DNA of 64,000 bases from JALZKA01 sp963753385 (GCA_963753385.1 CAVWCC010000004.1:1-64000), one strand, 5' to 3'; shown: positions 9,611-17,676, counted from the stretch's first letter. Numbers and translations are program-made. The notes: generated from the letters alone by a model not told the origin.

Positions 9611-9683
9611 GCGGACGTAGCTCAGTTGGTAGAGCGTCGGCTTCCCAAGCCGAAGGTCGCGGGTTCGAGACCCGTCGTCCGCT
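9611..9683 (+). tRNA. tRNA-Gly (anticodon CCC)
   Basis: A complete 73-base cloverleaf. The acceptor arms GCGGACG and CGTCCGC pair perfectly, the D arm is GCTC/GAGC, and the anticodon stem is TCGGC/GCCGA with loop TTCCCAA (anticodon CCC). The T arm is GCGGG/CCCGT with loop TTCGAGA. The discriminator is T and CCA is not encoded. It lies between the GH31 gene start and the ACT-domain gene. Confidence 0.97.
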
Positions 9684-9761
9684 TGGCAAGGGGCTCATCC
9701 ACGGCAGCGAGCGGTCACTACGTAGGCGGTCTAGGCGAGACCCCTCAGGCCGTGCAAGCCG

Positions 9762-10142
9762 TCAGCTCGCAACGTCGAGGGCGACCCGTAGAGCGGCGAG
9801 ATCGGTCGCCCCGAAGACCACGCGATTTCGTGTCGCGACATAGACGAGATCGAGGTTGACTCCCGCCCTAGCGATCTTGCGCGTCAGGTCCGCCAGCACA
9901 CCAGGGCGGTCCTCGACCTCGACCACGACGACCTCGCGTTCGCGGCTGACCGCGACGTGGGAAATCGACAGCGCATGCTTCGCGGCCTCGGCGTGCGGGA
10001 CCAGGATGTGCAGCTCGGCCCGCTCGGCCGGCCCGACACAGGTTGCGGCCGCTAGGTTCACGCCGGCATCGCTGACCGCGGCCGCCACCCGCGCCAGCGC
10101 GCCAGGGGAGTTCTCGATGTCGATGACCAGATCGACCGCCAT
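9762..10142 (-). CDS. Tandem ACT-domain protein
   Basis: A 126-residue protein made of two ACT-like beta-alpha-beta units. The first is VDLVIDIENSPGALARVAAAVSDAGVNLAAATC and the second VVVEVEDRPGVLADLTRKIARAGVNLDLVYVATRN. Each has the DxPGxLAxV...GVN signature that binds amino acids or small ligands in metabolic regulators. No catalytic domain is attached, so it is a stand-alone sensor of unknown partner. It is transcribed toward tRNA-Gly and separated from the upstream gene by a 14-bp hairpin. Confidence 0.8.
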   Translation of the reverse strand: MAVDLVIDIENSPGALARVAAAVSDAGVNLAAATCVGPAERAELHILVPHAEAAKHALSISHVAVSREREVVVVEVEDRPGVLADLTRKIARAGVNLDLVYVATRNRVVFGATDLAALRVALDVAS

Positions 10143-10196
10143 CGGTTCGTGCGGACTCAGCCTACTTCTAGACCGACGCCTCCATACGGCCGCTGG

Positions 10197-10234
10197 AGCC
10201 GAGGGCCTCGCCGTGCTTCCCGAGGCCCTCGGCT
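10197..10234 (-). terminator. Perfect 14-bp hairpin after the secreted-protein gene
   Basis: AGCCGAGGGCCTCG (10197-10210) and CGAGGCCCTCGGCT (10221-10234) form a perfect 14-bp stem with a 10-base loop. It starts 4 bases past the stop of the 10239-10652 gene. No U-tract follows. It is probably a GC-type terminator separating that gene from the ACT gene downstream. Confidence 0.6.
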
Positions 10235-10238
10235 GAGC

Positions 10239-10652
10239 TCAGGAGGACTTCCTCGCGGTCCAGTCCAGGACGCCCGTATCGCAGGTTGTCGTGGGGGCGT
10301 GGTAGCGGAGCGTGCCGCTCGCCTTCCTGCCCTTGAACTTGCCCTTGATGTAGCCGTAGCCGAACTCGTCGACGTACTTGAACTTGCCGGTGCGCTTGAT
10401 CTTCACGATCTGGCCGACGCCGAACTCACCCTGGCCGCAGGGCGGGGCGTTGTACTCGAAGAAGGCGATCTGGAGCTTCTTCTTGCTCTTCTTCACCTCC
10501 ATCATCAGCGGGTAGGGATCCCCGCCCAGGTCGTCCTGCGAGGTCTTCCCGGTGTACGTCCCCGACTTGAACGCCCCGAGACCGGCGGGCGCGAACACCA
10601 AGCCCACCACCACGACGGCACACGCGACGGCGAGCCCGACTCGTTTTCTCAT
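10239..10652 (-). CDS. Small secreted protein of unknown function
   Basis: A 137-residue protein. The start at 10652 (MRKRVGLAV) is preferred over an in-frame upstream start because an AAAGGAG ribosome-binding site lies just before it. A clear signal peptide (VGLAVACAVVVVGLVFAPAGLGA) is followed by a Gly/Lys/Tyr-rich beta domain (FKSGTYTGKTSQDD, KYVDEFGYGYIKGKFKGRKASG) with Cys pairs. Similar short beta-rich exported proteins are frequent in Thermoleophilia, and I know no function for them. Confidence 0.7.
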   Translation of the reverse strand: MRKRVGLAVACAVVVVGLVFAPAGLGAFKSGTYTGKTSQDDLGGDPYPLMMEVKKSKKKLQIAFFEYNAPPCGQGEFGVGQIVKIKRTGKFKYVDEFGYGYIKGKFKGRKASGTLRYHAPTTTCDTGVLDWTARKSS

Positions 10653-10724
10653 GACTGCTCCTTTCCTTGGCTTTCTCTTGTGCTCCCTCACTGAGAACGA
10701 ACTCTAAGGGGCTTTCCGCCGCGC

Positions 10725-11177
10725 TCAGGTTTCGACCAGCCGTTCGGCCATCCGGTCGAAGAACTTGCCCCAGCCCTTCGCGGCGGCATCGTAGCCCTCG
10801 GGCGTGAGCCCGCCGCCGGTCTGGGTCATCAGCATCTCGGTCCGGCCGTCGCCGAGGTCGGTGAGGAGGACCGTCACCAGGTCCCGCTCGTCGTTCCCGG
10901 GCTGGTCGGTGACCGTGAAGGCGAGCCGCTCGGGCGCGACGACCTCGCGGTACTCGCCCTCCCACTGGATCTCGTGTCGATCCGGCCCGAAGTACATCGT
11001 GAGGCTCCAGGGGCCGCCCGGCCGGACGTCCATCGAGACGGTGTCGAGCGGGCAGTCCGCCTCGGGGCCGCCGTACCAGTCTGCGAACCGCTCGGGCTCG
11101 GTCCACTCGCGCCAGACGTCCTCGCGCGGCGCGTCGAACACGCGAATGATTTCGAGGCCTGGCTCCTGGTCACTCAT
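10725..11177 (-). CDS. SRPBCC/AHSA1-domain protein
   Basis: A 150-residue START-fold protein of the AHSA1 (activator of Hsp90 ATPase homologue 1-like) family. It opens with the typical IIRVFDAPREDVWREWTEPERFADWYG and contains DVRPGGPWSLTMYF and ends TPEGYDAAAKGWGKFFDRMAERL. The family binds hydrophobic ligands and its physiological role here is unknown. It overlaps the ArsR regulator gene by 8 bases. ArsR-AHSA1 pairs form a common two-gene operon, presumably autoregulated through the palindrome at 11500. Confidence 0.88.
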   Translation of the reverse strand: MSDQEPGLEIIRVFDAPREDVWREWTEPERFADWYGGPEADCPLDTVSMDVRPGGPWSLTMYFGPDRHEIQWEGEYREVVAPERLAFTVTDQPGNDERDLVTVLLTDLGDGRTEMLMTQTGGGLTPEGYDAAAKGWGKFFDRMAERLVET

Positions 11178-11496
11178 CGGTGGCTTGGCGGAGGCGCGCC
11201 TCGAGCCGGTCGAAGCCGGCCTCCCAGAAGCGACGGTATCGCTCGAGCCAGTCGGCGGCCTCCTTGAGCGGCGCGCCCTCGAGCCGGGAGGGGCGGAGCT
11301 GCGCCGTGCGGCCGCGCGTGATCAGCCCGGCGTGCTCCAGCACCTTGAGATGCTTGGAGACGGCCTGAACGGTGATCGGGAAAGGCTCGGCGAGCTCGGT
11401 CACCGTCGCCTCGCCCTCGGCGAGGCGCCCCAGGATCGCCCGGCGGGTCGGATCGGCGAGTGCCGCAAAGGTTTCGCTGAGCTCGTCGACCGCCAT
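11170..11496 (-). CDS. ArsR-family transcriptional regulator
   Basis: A 108-residue winged-helix repressor of the SdpR-like ArsR branch. DELSETFAALADPTRRAILGRLAEGEATVTELAEPF is followed by the recognition helix region ITVQAVSKHLKVLEHAGLI and a C-terminal dimerisation helix containing WLERYRRFWEAGFDRLEARL. No metal-binding Cys is present. It is cotranscribed with the AHSA1 gene and divergent from the DHFR-like gene, with a perfect operator-like palindrome between them. Confidence 0.9.
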   Translation of the reverse strand: MAVDELSETFAALADPTRRAILGRLAEGEATVTELAEPFPITVQAVSKHLKVLEHAGLITRGRTAQLRPSRLEGAPLKEAADWLERYRRFWEAGFDRLEARLRQATDE

Positions 11497-11499
11497 CAG

Positions 11500-11521
11500 T
11501 ATTCAACCAATCGGTTGAATA
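11500..11521. promoter_or_regulatory. Operator palindrome between ArsR and DHFR-like genes
   Basis: TATTCAACC (11500-11508) and GGTTGAATA (11513-11521) form a perfect 9-bp inverted repeat around AATC. The left arm starts 4 bases upstream of the ArsR ATG and the right arm is 43 bases from the divergent start at 11565. The size and symmetry fit an ArsR-type operator controlling both directions. Confidence 0.7.
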
Positions 11522-11564
11522 TGGTATCCATCCCTACCGGACACAACGACGAAAGGAGAACGGC

Positions 11565-12137
11565 ATGGGAAGGATCGTGGTCACAGAGTTCGTTTCGCTC
11601 GACGGGGTTATGGAGGACCCCGGCGGCAGCGAGGACTTCAAGCACAGCGGCTGGAGCTTCGAGATCAGCCGCGGCGAGGAGGGCGACAAGTTCAAGCTCG
11701 ACGAGACGATGGCATCCGATGCCTTGCTGCTCGGACGGGTCACCTACGAGGGGTTCGCCGACGCCTGGCCGTCGCGTGACGACGAGGCGGGGTTCGCCAA
11801 GAAGTTCAACAGCATGCCCAAGTACGTGGTCTCCTCAACCCTCACCGACCCGGAGTGGAACAACTCGACGGTGATCAGCGCCGACCTGCCCGCGGAGGTC
11901 GCGAAGCTGAAGGAAGCCCACGACGGCGACATCGTCGTCCACGGCAGCGCCCAGCTCGTACATGCGCTGCTCGACCACGACCTCGTCGACGAGCTGCGGC
12001 TGATGGTCTTCCCGGTCGTGCTGGGCGACGGCAAGCGGGTCTTCGGCGGGACCGCCGACAAGAAGCCGCTGACCCTGAAGGACTCGCAGACGGTCGGCGA
12101 CGGCGTCGCGATCCTGGTCTACGAGCGCGCCGACTAG
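11565..12137 (+). CDS. Dihydrofolate reductase-family protein (RibD C-terminal domain)
   Basis: A 190-residue reductase-fold protein. IVVTEFVSLDGVMEDPGG at the start, LLLGRVTYEGFADAWP, YVVSSTLTDPEWNNSTVI, DIVVHGSAQLVHALLDHDLVDEL and LMVFPVVLGDGKRVF follow the RibD_C/DHFR-like pattern closely. These proteins bind NADPH. This stand-alone subgroup is often found beside ArsR-AHSA1 pairs, and its true substrate is not established. A good ribosome-binding site (AAAGGAG) precedes the ATG. It is likely co-regulated with the divergent ArsR operon. Confidence 0.88.
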   Translation: MGRIVVTEFVSLDGVMEDPGGSEDFKHSGWSFEISRGEEGDKFKLDETMASDALLLGRVTYEGFADAWPSRDDEAGFAKKFNSMPKYVVSSTLTDPEWNNSTVISADLPAEVAKLKEAHDGDIVVHGSAQLVHALLDHDLVDELRLMVFPVVLGDGKRVFGGTADKKPLTLKDSQTVGDGVAILVYERAD

Positions 12138-13011
12138 GGCGCCATCATCTCGCCGTCTCCGGCGGGGGTCATCGGCTCGCCCTCCATCTGCATGGCGTCC
12201 ATGGCCTCCGTCGCCTCGGCCGAGCCCGGCACCGTGAGCCCGGGCACGTCTTCGGGCGCGAACGTCACCGCCATCCCCAGGACGAGCAGTAGGACCGCGA
12301 TCCCGAGATTGGCGAGGCGCTTCCACGGGAGGAGCTTCTCGGCCGCGATCAGCGCCGCGATGAAGACCATCCAGCCGACGCTCATCACGCCGAGCGCGAA
12401 GAGCGCCGCCATCAATGCCCAGCAGCAACCGACGCACCACGCCCCGTGCTCGATCCCCATTCGCACGGCGCCGAGTCGCCCGGGGCGCCATGCGCTCAGA
12501 AGGAACGCCTGCGGTTCACGGCACTTCTCGAGGCACGCATCCTTGAGCGCGGTGAGCTGGTAGACGCCGGCGGCGAGGATCACTCCCCCGGCGACGTAGG
12601 GGCCGCCGCGGCCCCACGACAGAACATCGAGGTCGAGCGAACGGCCGACGTCGAGACGGCGTAGAAGGCAAGGCCGACGGCCGTCCAGGCGATGAGATAG
12701 CCACCGACGAACAACGGTGTCGCTCCGACAACCGGCTGCTCGCCCCGATCCCGACCGCCGGCCTGCAGCCGGGCGTGCATGACCACCGTCGGCCAGACCG
12801 ACGGAAACATCATCGCGGCCATCATCGCCACCCAGGCCGTGACGTAGAAACCGAGCGTTCCGGGTTCGGTTCCGGGCCCAGCGTCCATCCCCGCCATGCG
12901 CTCGTCGGTGACGACCCACGCGACCGCGGCAAGCGCGAAGAGCAGCGCCACCAGGCCGACCTGGATCGCCCCGGCAAGGCGGGCGGGGCGGGGTAGGCGG
13001 GCGGTCTCCAC
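12134..13011 (-). CDS. DUF2182 membrane protein, frameshifted as sequenced
   Basis: A multi-pass membrane protein of about 290 residues. The N-terminal half (AWVAMMAAMMFPSVWPTVV, YLIAWTAVGLAFYAV) and the C-terminal half lie in two frames. The C-terminal half has YVAGGVILAAGVYQLTALKDACLEKCREP, GIEHGAWCVGCCWALMAALFALGVMS and a Met-rich tail. The frames meet around 12630-12655. Together they give the DUF2182 signature with conserved Met, Cys and His, suggesting metal binding, probably copper. It starts at GTG 13011, 9 bases after the DUF899 stop, so they form an operon. The 3' end overlaps the convergent DHFR-like gene by four bases. Confidence 0.78.
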
Positions 13012-13020
13012 CTCGGTGGC

Positions 13021-13776
13021 TCAGTCGGGGTACTCGTCCTTGCGCCAGATGCGGAAGGGGTCCAGCGGCTCCTTCGGCGTCCGGTCCGCCAGGAACGAGT
13101 GATACGGAGCGACGAACGGGTCGGGCGCCACCACCGTGTAGGTGTGGTAGACGGTCCCGTTCTCGCGCGCGAACGCGATCCAGCTGGGGGCCTCCCGCAG
13201 CCCGTCCTTGAGGTCAGCACCCACCGCCTCGGACCACTCCTGGAGCCAGTCCGGCGGGTCCTTGACCATCTCCTGCACCTCGGGGATCTCCTGCGCCTGC
13301 TCCTCGGTCATCGCGAGCCCGAAATCCCAGGGGAAGTCGGTCTCATAGGTCGACACGTAGGGGAAGTCCCAGCCCATCCGCTCCCTGTAGGCGGTGAGCC
13401 GGTCGATCGGCGCGCGCGAGAAGCAGATCAGGGTGACGTCCTTGTGGCCGAGGTGGAGGCGAGCCCCTTCGAGCTCGTCAGCCAGGCTGGTGCAGCCCGG
13501 GCACGCGCCGATCGAGTAGTCGGGCCCGTACATCACGTTGTAGGCGAGGAGCTGCGAGCGGCCCTCGAAGAGCTCGGCGAGCGTCTTCTTGCCGTCCTGG
13601 GTTTCGAACTCGTACTCCTTCTCGACCGGAACCCAGGGAAGCTCCCGTCGCTTTTGCGTGATCTCCTCGTTTCGCTCGGCGTGCTCGGCTTCGAGCTTTG
13701 CCAGTTCGTCGCGGGCCGCCTGCCATTCCTCGCGCGTGCCCGTGCTGTGTCCGTTCGTTTCCTGGGCTTCCGCCAT
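13021..13776 (-). CDS. DUF899 thioredoxin-like protein
   Basis: A 251-residue DUF899 family protein. After a charged coiled helix (AARDELAKLEAEHAERNEEI) comes the typical RRELPWVPVEKEYEFE, then LAELFEGRSQLLAYNVMYGPDYSIGACPGCTSLADELEG. The last segment carries a CPGC motif of a thioredoxin-like fold. IDRLTAYRERMGWDFPYVST and PDPFVAPYHSFLADRTP complete the family pattern. The precise reaction is unknown, though the family looks like a redox protein. It is the first gene of an operon with the DUF2182 gene. Confidence 0.85.
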   Translation of the reverse strand: MAEAQETNGHSTGTREEWQAARDELAKLEAEHAERNEEITQKRRELPWVPVEKEYEFETQDGKKTLAELFEGRSQLLAYNVMYGPDYSIGACPGCTSLADELEGARLHLGHKDVTLICFSRAPIDRLTAYRERMGWDFPYVSTYETDFPWDFGLAMTEEQAQEIPEVQEMVKDPPDWLQEWSEAVGADLKDGLREAPSWIAFARENGTVYHTYTVVAPDPFVAPYHSFLADRTPKEPLDPFRIWRKDEYPD

Positions 13777-13850
13777 CTGGTCTCTCCTATCGCCTCCCGA
13801 GTTTTCGGCCTTCCTAACCTATAGACAGGGCGGCGAAGAAAAACTCATCG

Positions 13851-14522
13851 CTATGCGCCCGGCCGCGGGCGACCCTCGGAGGGCTGGACCAGTACCCAGC
13901 CCTGACCCGAGAAGCCGAGCTGGAAGCTCTCGCCTGAGCCCATGCCGATCAGGGTCTTGGCCTGGACCTCGGACTTGAGTTTCGTAGACACGCCGCCCGA
14001 CCAGGCGATCGCCGCCTGCGGGTCCGCGAAGGTCGGCGCCTCGCCGACGTCGAGCCTGACCGGCTCGCCGTCCGAGACGAGCGCCACCAGGCCGGTGCCC
14101 TTCAGATGGATGTTGAAGAGGCCGCCGGCGAGCATCCCGGCGGTGCCCCCCTTTACGCGGGTCACGTCCCAGTCGATGCCGGTCTCGAAGGCGAGGATGT
14201 TCTCGCCGTTGACCGTGATCGACTCGTCCTTCAGCTCGAGCGAGTGGACGAGCATCGCCTGGTAGGCGAGGAACAGCTCGCCGGTGCCCTCCGCCTCCAT
14301 CAGCGAGAGCGACTCGCCGATCGCCTTCTTCACGAAGCGGCCGAGCCCGCCGCCCTTGTGCTGGAAGCGCACGTCGCCCTGGTAGGCGACCATCGCCCCG
14401 TTCTTGGCGACCACCGACGCCTCGGACAGCTCCACCTTCAGGAGGCGCGGGCCCTGGAGCGTGAACGCCTTGCCGGTCTCGACCTCCTGGTACTGGTCGA
14501 GCGACGAGCCGAGTTCAGTCAT
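13851..14522 (-). CDS. AIM24 family protein
   Basis: A 223-residue beta-rich protein. The start at 14522 (MTELGSSLDQYQEV) is chosen because a CGGAGG ribosome-binding site lies just upstream. LLKVELSEASVVAKNGAMVAYQGDVRFQHKG, GTGELFLAYQAM, LLAFETGIDWDV-like text and LFNIHLKGTGLVALVSDGEPVRLDVGEAPTFADPQAAIAWS match AIM24/TIGR00266 proteins, which form a TRAP-like beta fold. The bacterial role is unknown. It appears monocistronic. Confidence 0.85.
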   Translation of the reverse strand: MTELGSSLDQYQEVETGKAFTLQGPRLLKVELSEASVVAKNGAMVAYQGDVRFQHKGGGLGRFVKKAIGESLSLMEAEGTGELFLAYQAMLVHSLELKDESITVNGENILAFETGIDWDVTRVKGGTAGMLAGGLFNIHLKGTGLVALVSDGEPVRLDVGEAPTFADPQAAIAWSGGVSTKLKSEVQAKTLIGMGSGESFQLGFSGQGWVLVQPSEGRPRPGA

Positions 14523-14653
14523 TGGAGCCTCCGGGGTCGGGTCGCGACCGACGATAGCGAGGCCGAGCGGTTGACCCCGCGATCCGCGAGGCGTAGGTTT
14601 GACGCTACCGGCGGCGGAGCCCCGGGCCCGCCGCACGACAAGGAGGTGGGAGC

Positions 14654-15184
14654 ATGCGAGGGACCAGGGTTCGGATCGTCGCGGCCGGCGCGATCGCGGT
14701 GGCCGGCGCCATCGGGATCGCCGTGGCGGTGGCGGTCAACAACGCGAACGTCGAAGCGGCGAGCTGAGCGGCTACCAGGAGGTGCCGGCGCTCTCGAGCG
14801 ACGCGGCCGGCAGCTTCGAGGCGAAGGTTTCGGAGGGAGACGGCCCGATCCGCTACGAGTTGAAGTACCAGGCGCATTCCCGACGTGACGCAGGCGCACC
14901 TGCACTTTGGGCAGACGGCCGTGAACGGCGGCATCGTGGTGTTCATCTGCACCAACGTCGGCAGCGGGCCCGTAGGGACGCCGGAGTGTCCTCTGGGCCG
15001 GGCGACCTTGACCGGGAACGCCACGAGCGAGGACGTGATCGGCGGTGCGGCGGCACAGGGAATCGCGGCGGGAGAGCTGACGAGGTGAAGGACGCGATCC
15101 GCGCCGGCGCCGTCTACGCGAACGTGCATACGGAGGGGCTTCCCGAACGGCGAGATCCGCGCCCAGCTGCGGACGAAGAAGTGA
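14654..15184 (+). pseudogene. Secreted CHRD-domain protein interrupted by four frameshifts
   Basis: The gene starts at ATG 14654 behind AAGGAGGTGGG and opens with a signal peptide (VRIVAAGAIAVAGAIGIAVAVAV). CHRD-domain pieces then appear in successive frames: ELSGYQEVPALSSDAAGSFEA, VTQAHLHFGQTAVNGGIVVFIC, EVKDAIRAGAVYANVHTEG and FPNGEIRAQLRTKK. Frame changes fall at GG 14758-14759, near 14875, near 15082 and at GGGG 15135-15138. Every domain piece is well conserved and in order, so consensus errors are more likely than decay. CHRD domains are extracellular and of uncertain function. Confidence 0.75.
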
Positions 15185-15189
15185 CAACC

Positions 15190-15227
15190 GGCGCGTCCGC
15201 CGGCGCCTAGCGCGCCGGCGGCGCGCC
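15190..15227. terminator. Strong hairpin between convergent genes
   Basis: GGCGCG plus CCGCCGGCGC (15190-15206, one bulged T) pairs with the sequence at 15211-15227 to give about 16 base pairs around a loop containing CTAG. It lies between the CHRD stop and the ArsR stop and overlaps the latter. It could terminate transcription from both sides. Confidence 0.5.
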
Positions 15228-15545
15228 CAGAATCGAGTCCACCAAGCCCGGGAAGCGCCGGTCGAGCTCGTCGCGGCGCAGGCGGATGTACTTGCGCGTG
15301 CCCTCCTCGCGCTCGGCGGTGACGCCGCTCGCCGCAAGGTTCTTCAGGTGGTGGCTGCAGGTCGACTTGCCGACCGGCACGTCGATATCGCCACAGCCCA
15401 GCTCGCCGCCCGGGCCAAGCGCGTCAACCTGGCGAACGATCGCCAGGCGGACCGGGTCGGCGAGAGCGTGGAGGATCGTCGCGACGTCGACCATCGCCAG
15501 GTCGGGGCCCGGTTCGGTTGCGGGGATGGGGACAGGGGCGCGCAT
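15207..15545 (-). CDS. ArsR-family transcriptional regulator
   Basis: A winged-helix regulator of about 112 residues. VDVATILHALADPVRLAIVRQVDAL is followed by CGDIDVPVGKSTCSHHLKNLAASGV, the recognition helix region, then a beta-wing EREEGTRKYIRLRRDELDRRFPGLVDSIL. The start is uncertain: 15545 (MRAPVP) or 15494 (MVDVATILH). The latter leaves the whole inverted repeat at 15544-15591 untranslated. It is divergent from the MFS transporter gene it presumably represses. Confidence 0.85.
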   Translation of the reverse strand: MRAPVPIPATEPGPDLAMVDVATILHALADPVRLAIVRQVDALGPGGELGCGDIDVPVGKSTCSHHLKNLAASGVTAEREEGTRKYIRLRRDELDRRFPGLVDSILGAPPAR

Positions 15546-15591
15546 TGTTTGACAGGTATCGAATAATCTTGTACGGTTCCCGTCGAACAAT
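15544..15591. promoter_or_regulatory. Candidate ArsR operator before MFS gene
   Basis: ATTGTTTGAC (15544-15553) and GTCGAACAAT (15582-15591) match as an inverted repeat at 9 of 10 positions with a 28-base spacer. They flank the divergent promoter region between the ArsR and MFS genes. The long spacer makes this a tentative operator, perhaps two half-sites. Confidence 0.4.
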
Positions 15592-15608
15592 ACCGAAGGG
15601 AGCCGCCC

Positions 15609-17033
15609 GTGTCCAACTCACCAGAACCCCTCGTCGACAGCTCCGGCCGCTTCTCGAAGGCCGCTTGGGGCGCCCTCCTGGTGTTGTGCGGGGCGCTCTT
15701 CCTCGACGCCCTCGACGTCTCGATGACCGGTGTCGCGCTGCCCTCGATCCGCGACGAGCTCGGGCTCTCGACCAGCTCGCTGCAGTGGGTCGTGAGCGCC
15801 TACGTCCTGGGCTACGGCGGGTTCCTGCTGCTCGGCGGACGGACCGCCGACCTGCTCGGGCGCCGGCGGATGTTCCTGATCTCGCTCGCGGTCTTCGTGG
15901 TCGCGTCGGGGCTCGGGGCGCTCACGAATGACGGCACCCTTCTGATCGCGACGCGGTTCATCAAGGGCGTTGCGGCCGGGTTCACGGCCCCCGCAGGCCT
16001 CTCGATCATCACCACGAGCTTCCCCGAGGGCCCCGCCCGCAACAAGGCGCTCTCGTACTACACGGCGACCGGCGCGACCGGGTTCTCGCTTGGTCTCGTG
16101 TTCAGCGGCATCCTGACCGAGATCGGCTGGCGCTGGGTGTTCCTGTTCCCGGCCCCGCTCGCGCTCCTGGTGCTGATCGCGGCCCTCCGCCTGGTCCCGA
16201 ATGACGGGCGTCCCGAGCGCACCGGGCGCTTCGATGTCGCAGGCGCCGTCGCCGTGACCGCCGGGATGCTCCTCCTGGTGTTCACCCTGGTGGAGGCGCC
16301 CGAGGCCGGCTGGACCTCGGTGCGAACGCTCGCCGGGATAGCCGGCGCGGTCGCGATCCTCGCTGGGTTCGTCGTCCACGAGCTGCGCACACCCGCGCCA
16401 CTGGTGCGCCTCGGGATCCTGCGCTCGAGCTCGCTGGTGCGGGCGAACTTCGGCGCGATGGCACTGATCGGCGGGTGGTTCGGGTTCCAGTTCATCGTCA
16501 CGCTCTACCTGCAGCAGCTCCGTGGCTGGTCCCCGATCGAGACCGGTCTCGCGATCTTCCCCGCGGGCCTCCTGGTGGCGTTCCTTGCACCGCGGGTGGC
16601 GCCCCTCGTCCAGCGCTTCGGGGCGACCCGGCTGGCCGCGATCGGGATCGCGTCCACGGCGATCGGCTACGCGCTCTTCCTGCCGATCGGACTCGACTCC
16701 CCGTACCTGGTGGCGATGCTGCCGACGTTCCTGCTCACCGGGCTCGGGTTCGGGCTCGCCTACGGGCCGCTCAACATCGCTGCCACGAACGGGATTGAGC
16801 CGCACGAGCAGGGCCTCGCCGGCGGCCTCGTGAACACCTCGTTCCAGTTCGGCGGAGCGCTGGTGTTGGCGATCGCGACCGCGGTCAACGAGGCCGGCGG
16901 CGGCGAAGGCAACGGGGCCAACGCCCTGCTCGACGGGTTCCACGCGGCGATCATCGTCTCGCTGGTGGTGGCCGTGCTCGGCGCGATGGCCACGGCCCTG
17001 CGGCGCAGGATGCCTGATCCAGAGCTCGCCTGA
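15609..17033 (+). CDS. MFS drug transporter, DHA2/EmrB-QacA type
   Basis: A 474-residue membrane protein starting at GTG 15609 with about 14 transmembrane segments. LLVLCGALFLDALDVSMTGVALPSI is the DHA2 signature of helix 1. LLLGGRTADLLGRRRMFLI is the helix 2-3 loop motif A. FTAPAGLSIITTSFPEGPARNKALSYYTATGATGFSLGLVFSGIL covers helices 4-5 with motif C. It is likely a proton-driven exporter of hydrophobic drugs. The divergent ArsR gene and the inverted repeat between them suggest it is repressed until substrate arrives. Confidence 0.92.
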   Translation: MSNSPEPLVDSSGRFSKAAWGALLVLCGALFLDALDVSMTGVALPSIRDELGLSTSSLQWVVSAYVLGYGGFLLLGGRTADLLGRRRMFLISLAVFVVASGLGALTNDGTLLIATRFIKGVAAGFTAPAGLSIITTSFPEGPARNKALSYYTATGATGFSLGLVFSGILTEIGWRWVFLFPAPLALLVLIAALRLVPNDGRPERTGRFDVAGAVAVTAGMLLLVFTLVEAPEAGWTSVRTLAGIAGAVAILAGFVVHELRTPAPLVRLGILRSSSLVRANFGAMALIGGWFGFQFIVTLYLQQLRGWSPIETGLAIFPAGLLVAFLAPRVAPLVQRFGATRLAAIGIASTAIGYALFLPIGLDSPYLVAMLPTFLLTGLGFGLAYGPLNIAATNGIEPHEQGLAGGLVNTSFQFGGALVLAIATAVNEAGGGEGNGANALLDGFHAAIIVSLVVAVLGAMATALRRRMPDPELA

Positions 17034-17040
17034 GCGAAGT

Positions 17041-17123
17041 CTCATCTGGCTCTCAGCCCCGGCCCACGTGGCCGAGGTCGAATGGCCACGGCTCGTAATC
17101 CACCGAAAGGAGAGCCAGATGAG
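17041..17123 (+). promoter_or_regulatory. Long inverted repeat masking ribosome-binding site and start codon
   Basis: CTCATCTGGCTCTC (17041-17054) is a perfect reverse complement of GAGAGCCAGATGAG (17110-17123). The latter spans the end of the AAAGGAGAG ribosome-binding site and the ATG at 17119. Inside the 55-base loop a second perfect stem, CGTGGCC (17067-17073) with GGCCACG (17084-17090), forms around 10 bases. In RNA the outer 14-bp stem would block translation initiation, so this looks like a leader that controls access to the start codon. It starts 8 bases after the MFS stop and lacks a U-tract. Confidence 0.6.
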
Positions 17124-17676
17124 ACGCAAGATGATGGTCAGCGTGCTCGCGATCGCTGCGATCACGGCGCTTCCGGCCTCGGCCATGGCCGAGGAGAGGA
17201 CGTGTCGCGGCACGATCGGCGCCAAGACCCTCGACAACATTCGTGTCCCGCAGGGCGCCGCGTGCACCCTCAACGGGACGACTGCCCAGGGCACCGTCAA
17301 GGTCGAGCGCGGCGCCACGCTCCGAGCGAACGGCGTGCGGGTGATCGGCAATGTCCAGGCCGAAGGCGCCCGCCGGGTCAACGTCGTCAGCAGCTCGAGG
17401 ATCGGCGGCAGCGTCCAGGTCGTGCAGGGTGGCGCGGCAAGGGTGGCCGACAGCCGAGTGAACGCCGACATCCTCTATGACGAGAACTCCGCTCTGCTCG
17501 AGGCCTTGCGGAATCGCGTCGGCGGGAACGTCCAGGCGTTCAAGAACACCGGCGGCGTCGAGATCCGGCGCAACGTGATCGACGGCAACCTCCAGTGCAA
17601 GGAGAACTCCCCCAGGCCGACCGGCGGCGGCAACGTCGTCCAGGGCAACAAGGAGGATCAGTGCGCGCGGCTATAG
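17119..17676 (+). CDS. Secreted beta-solenoid-like protein
   Basis: A 185-residue exported protein: MRRKMMVSVLAIAAITALPASAMA is a signal peptide. The mature part has short repeating units (GTVKVERGATLRANGVRVIGNV, VNVVSSSRIGGSVQVVQGG, RVGGNVQAFKNTGGVEIRRN, VIDGNLQCKEN) that suggest a right-handed beta-solenoid. Cys in RTCRG, ACTLNG, LQCKE and DQCARL could form two disulfides. The function is unknown. Its start codon is buried in the inverted repeat at 17041-17123, suggesting unusual translational control. Confidence 0.72.
   Translation: MRRKMMVSVLAIAAITALPASAMAEERTCRGTIGAKTLDNIRVPQGAACTLNGTTAQGTVKVERGATLRANGVRVIGNVQAEGARRVNVVSSSRIGGSVQVVQGGAARVADSRVNADILYDENSALLEALRNRVGGNVQAFKNTGGVEIRRNVIDGNLQCKENSPRPTGGGNVVQGNKEDQCARL

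Noticed and set aside
15618..17471. 617-residue open frame on the minus strand across the MFS gene
   Set aside because: It is fully antisense to a convincing MFS transporter and is rich in Arg, Glu, Gly and Pro without domain text. High third-position GC keeps such frames open.
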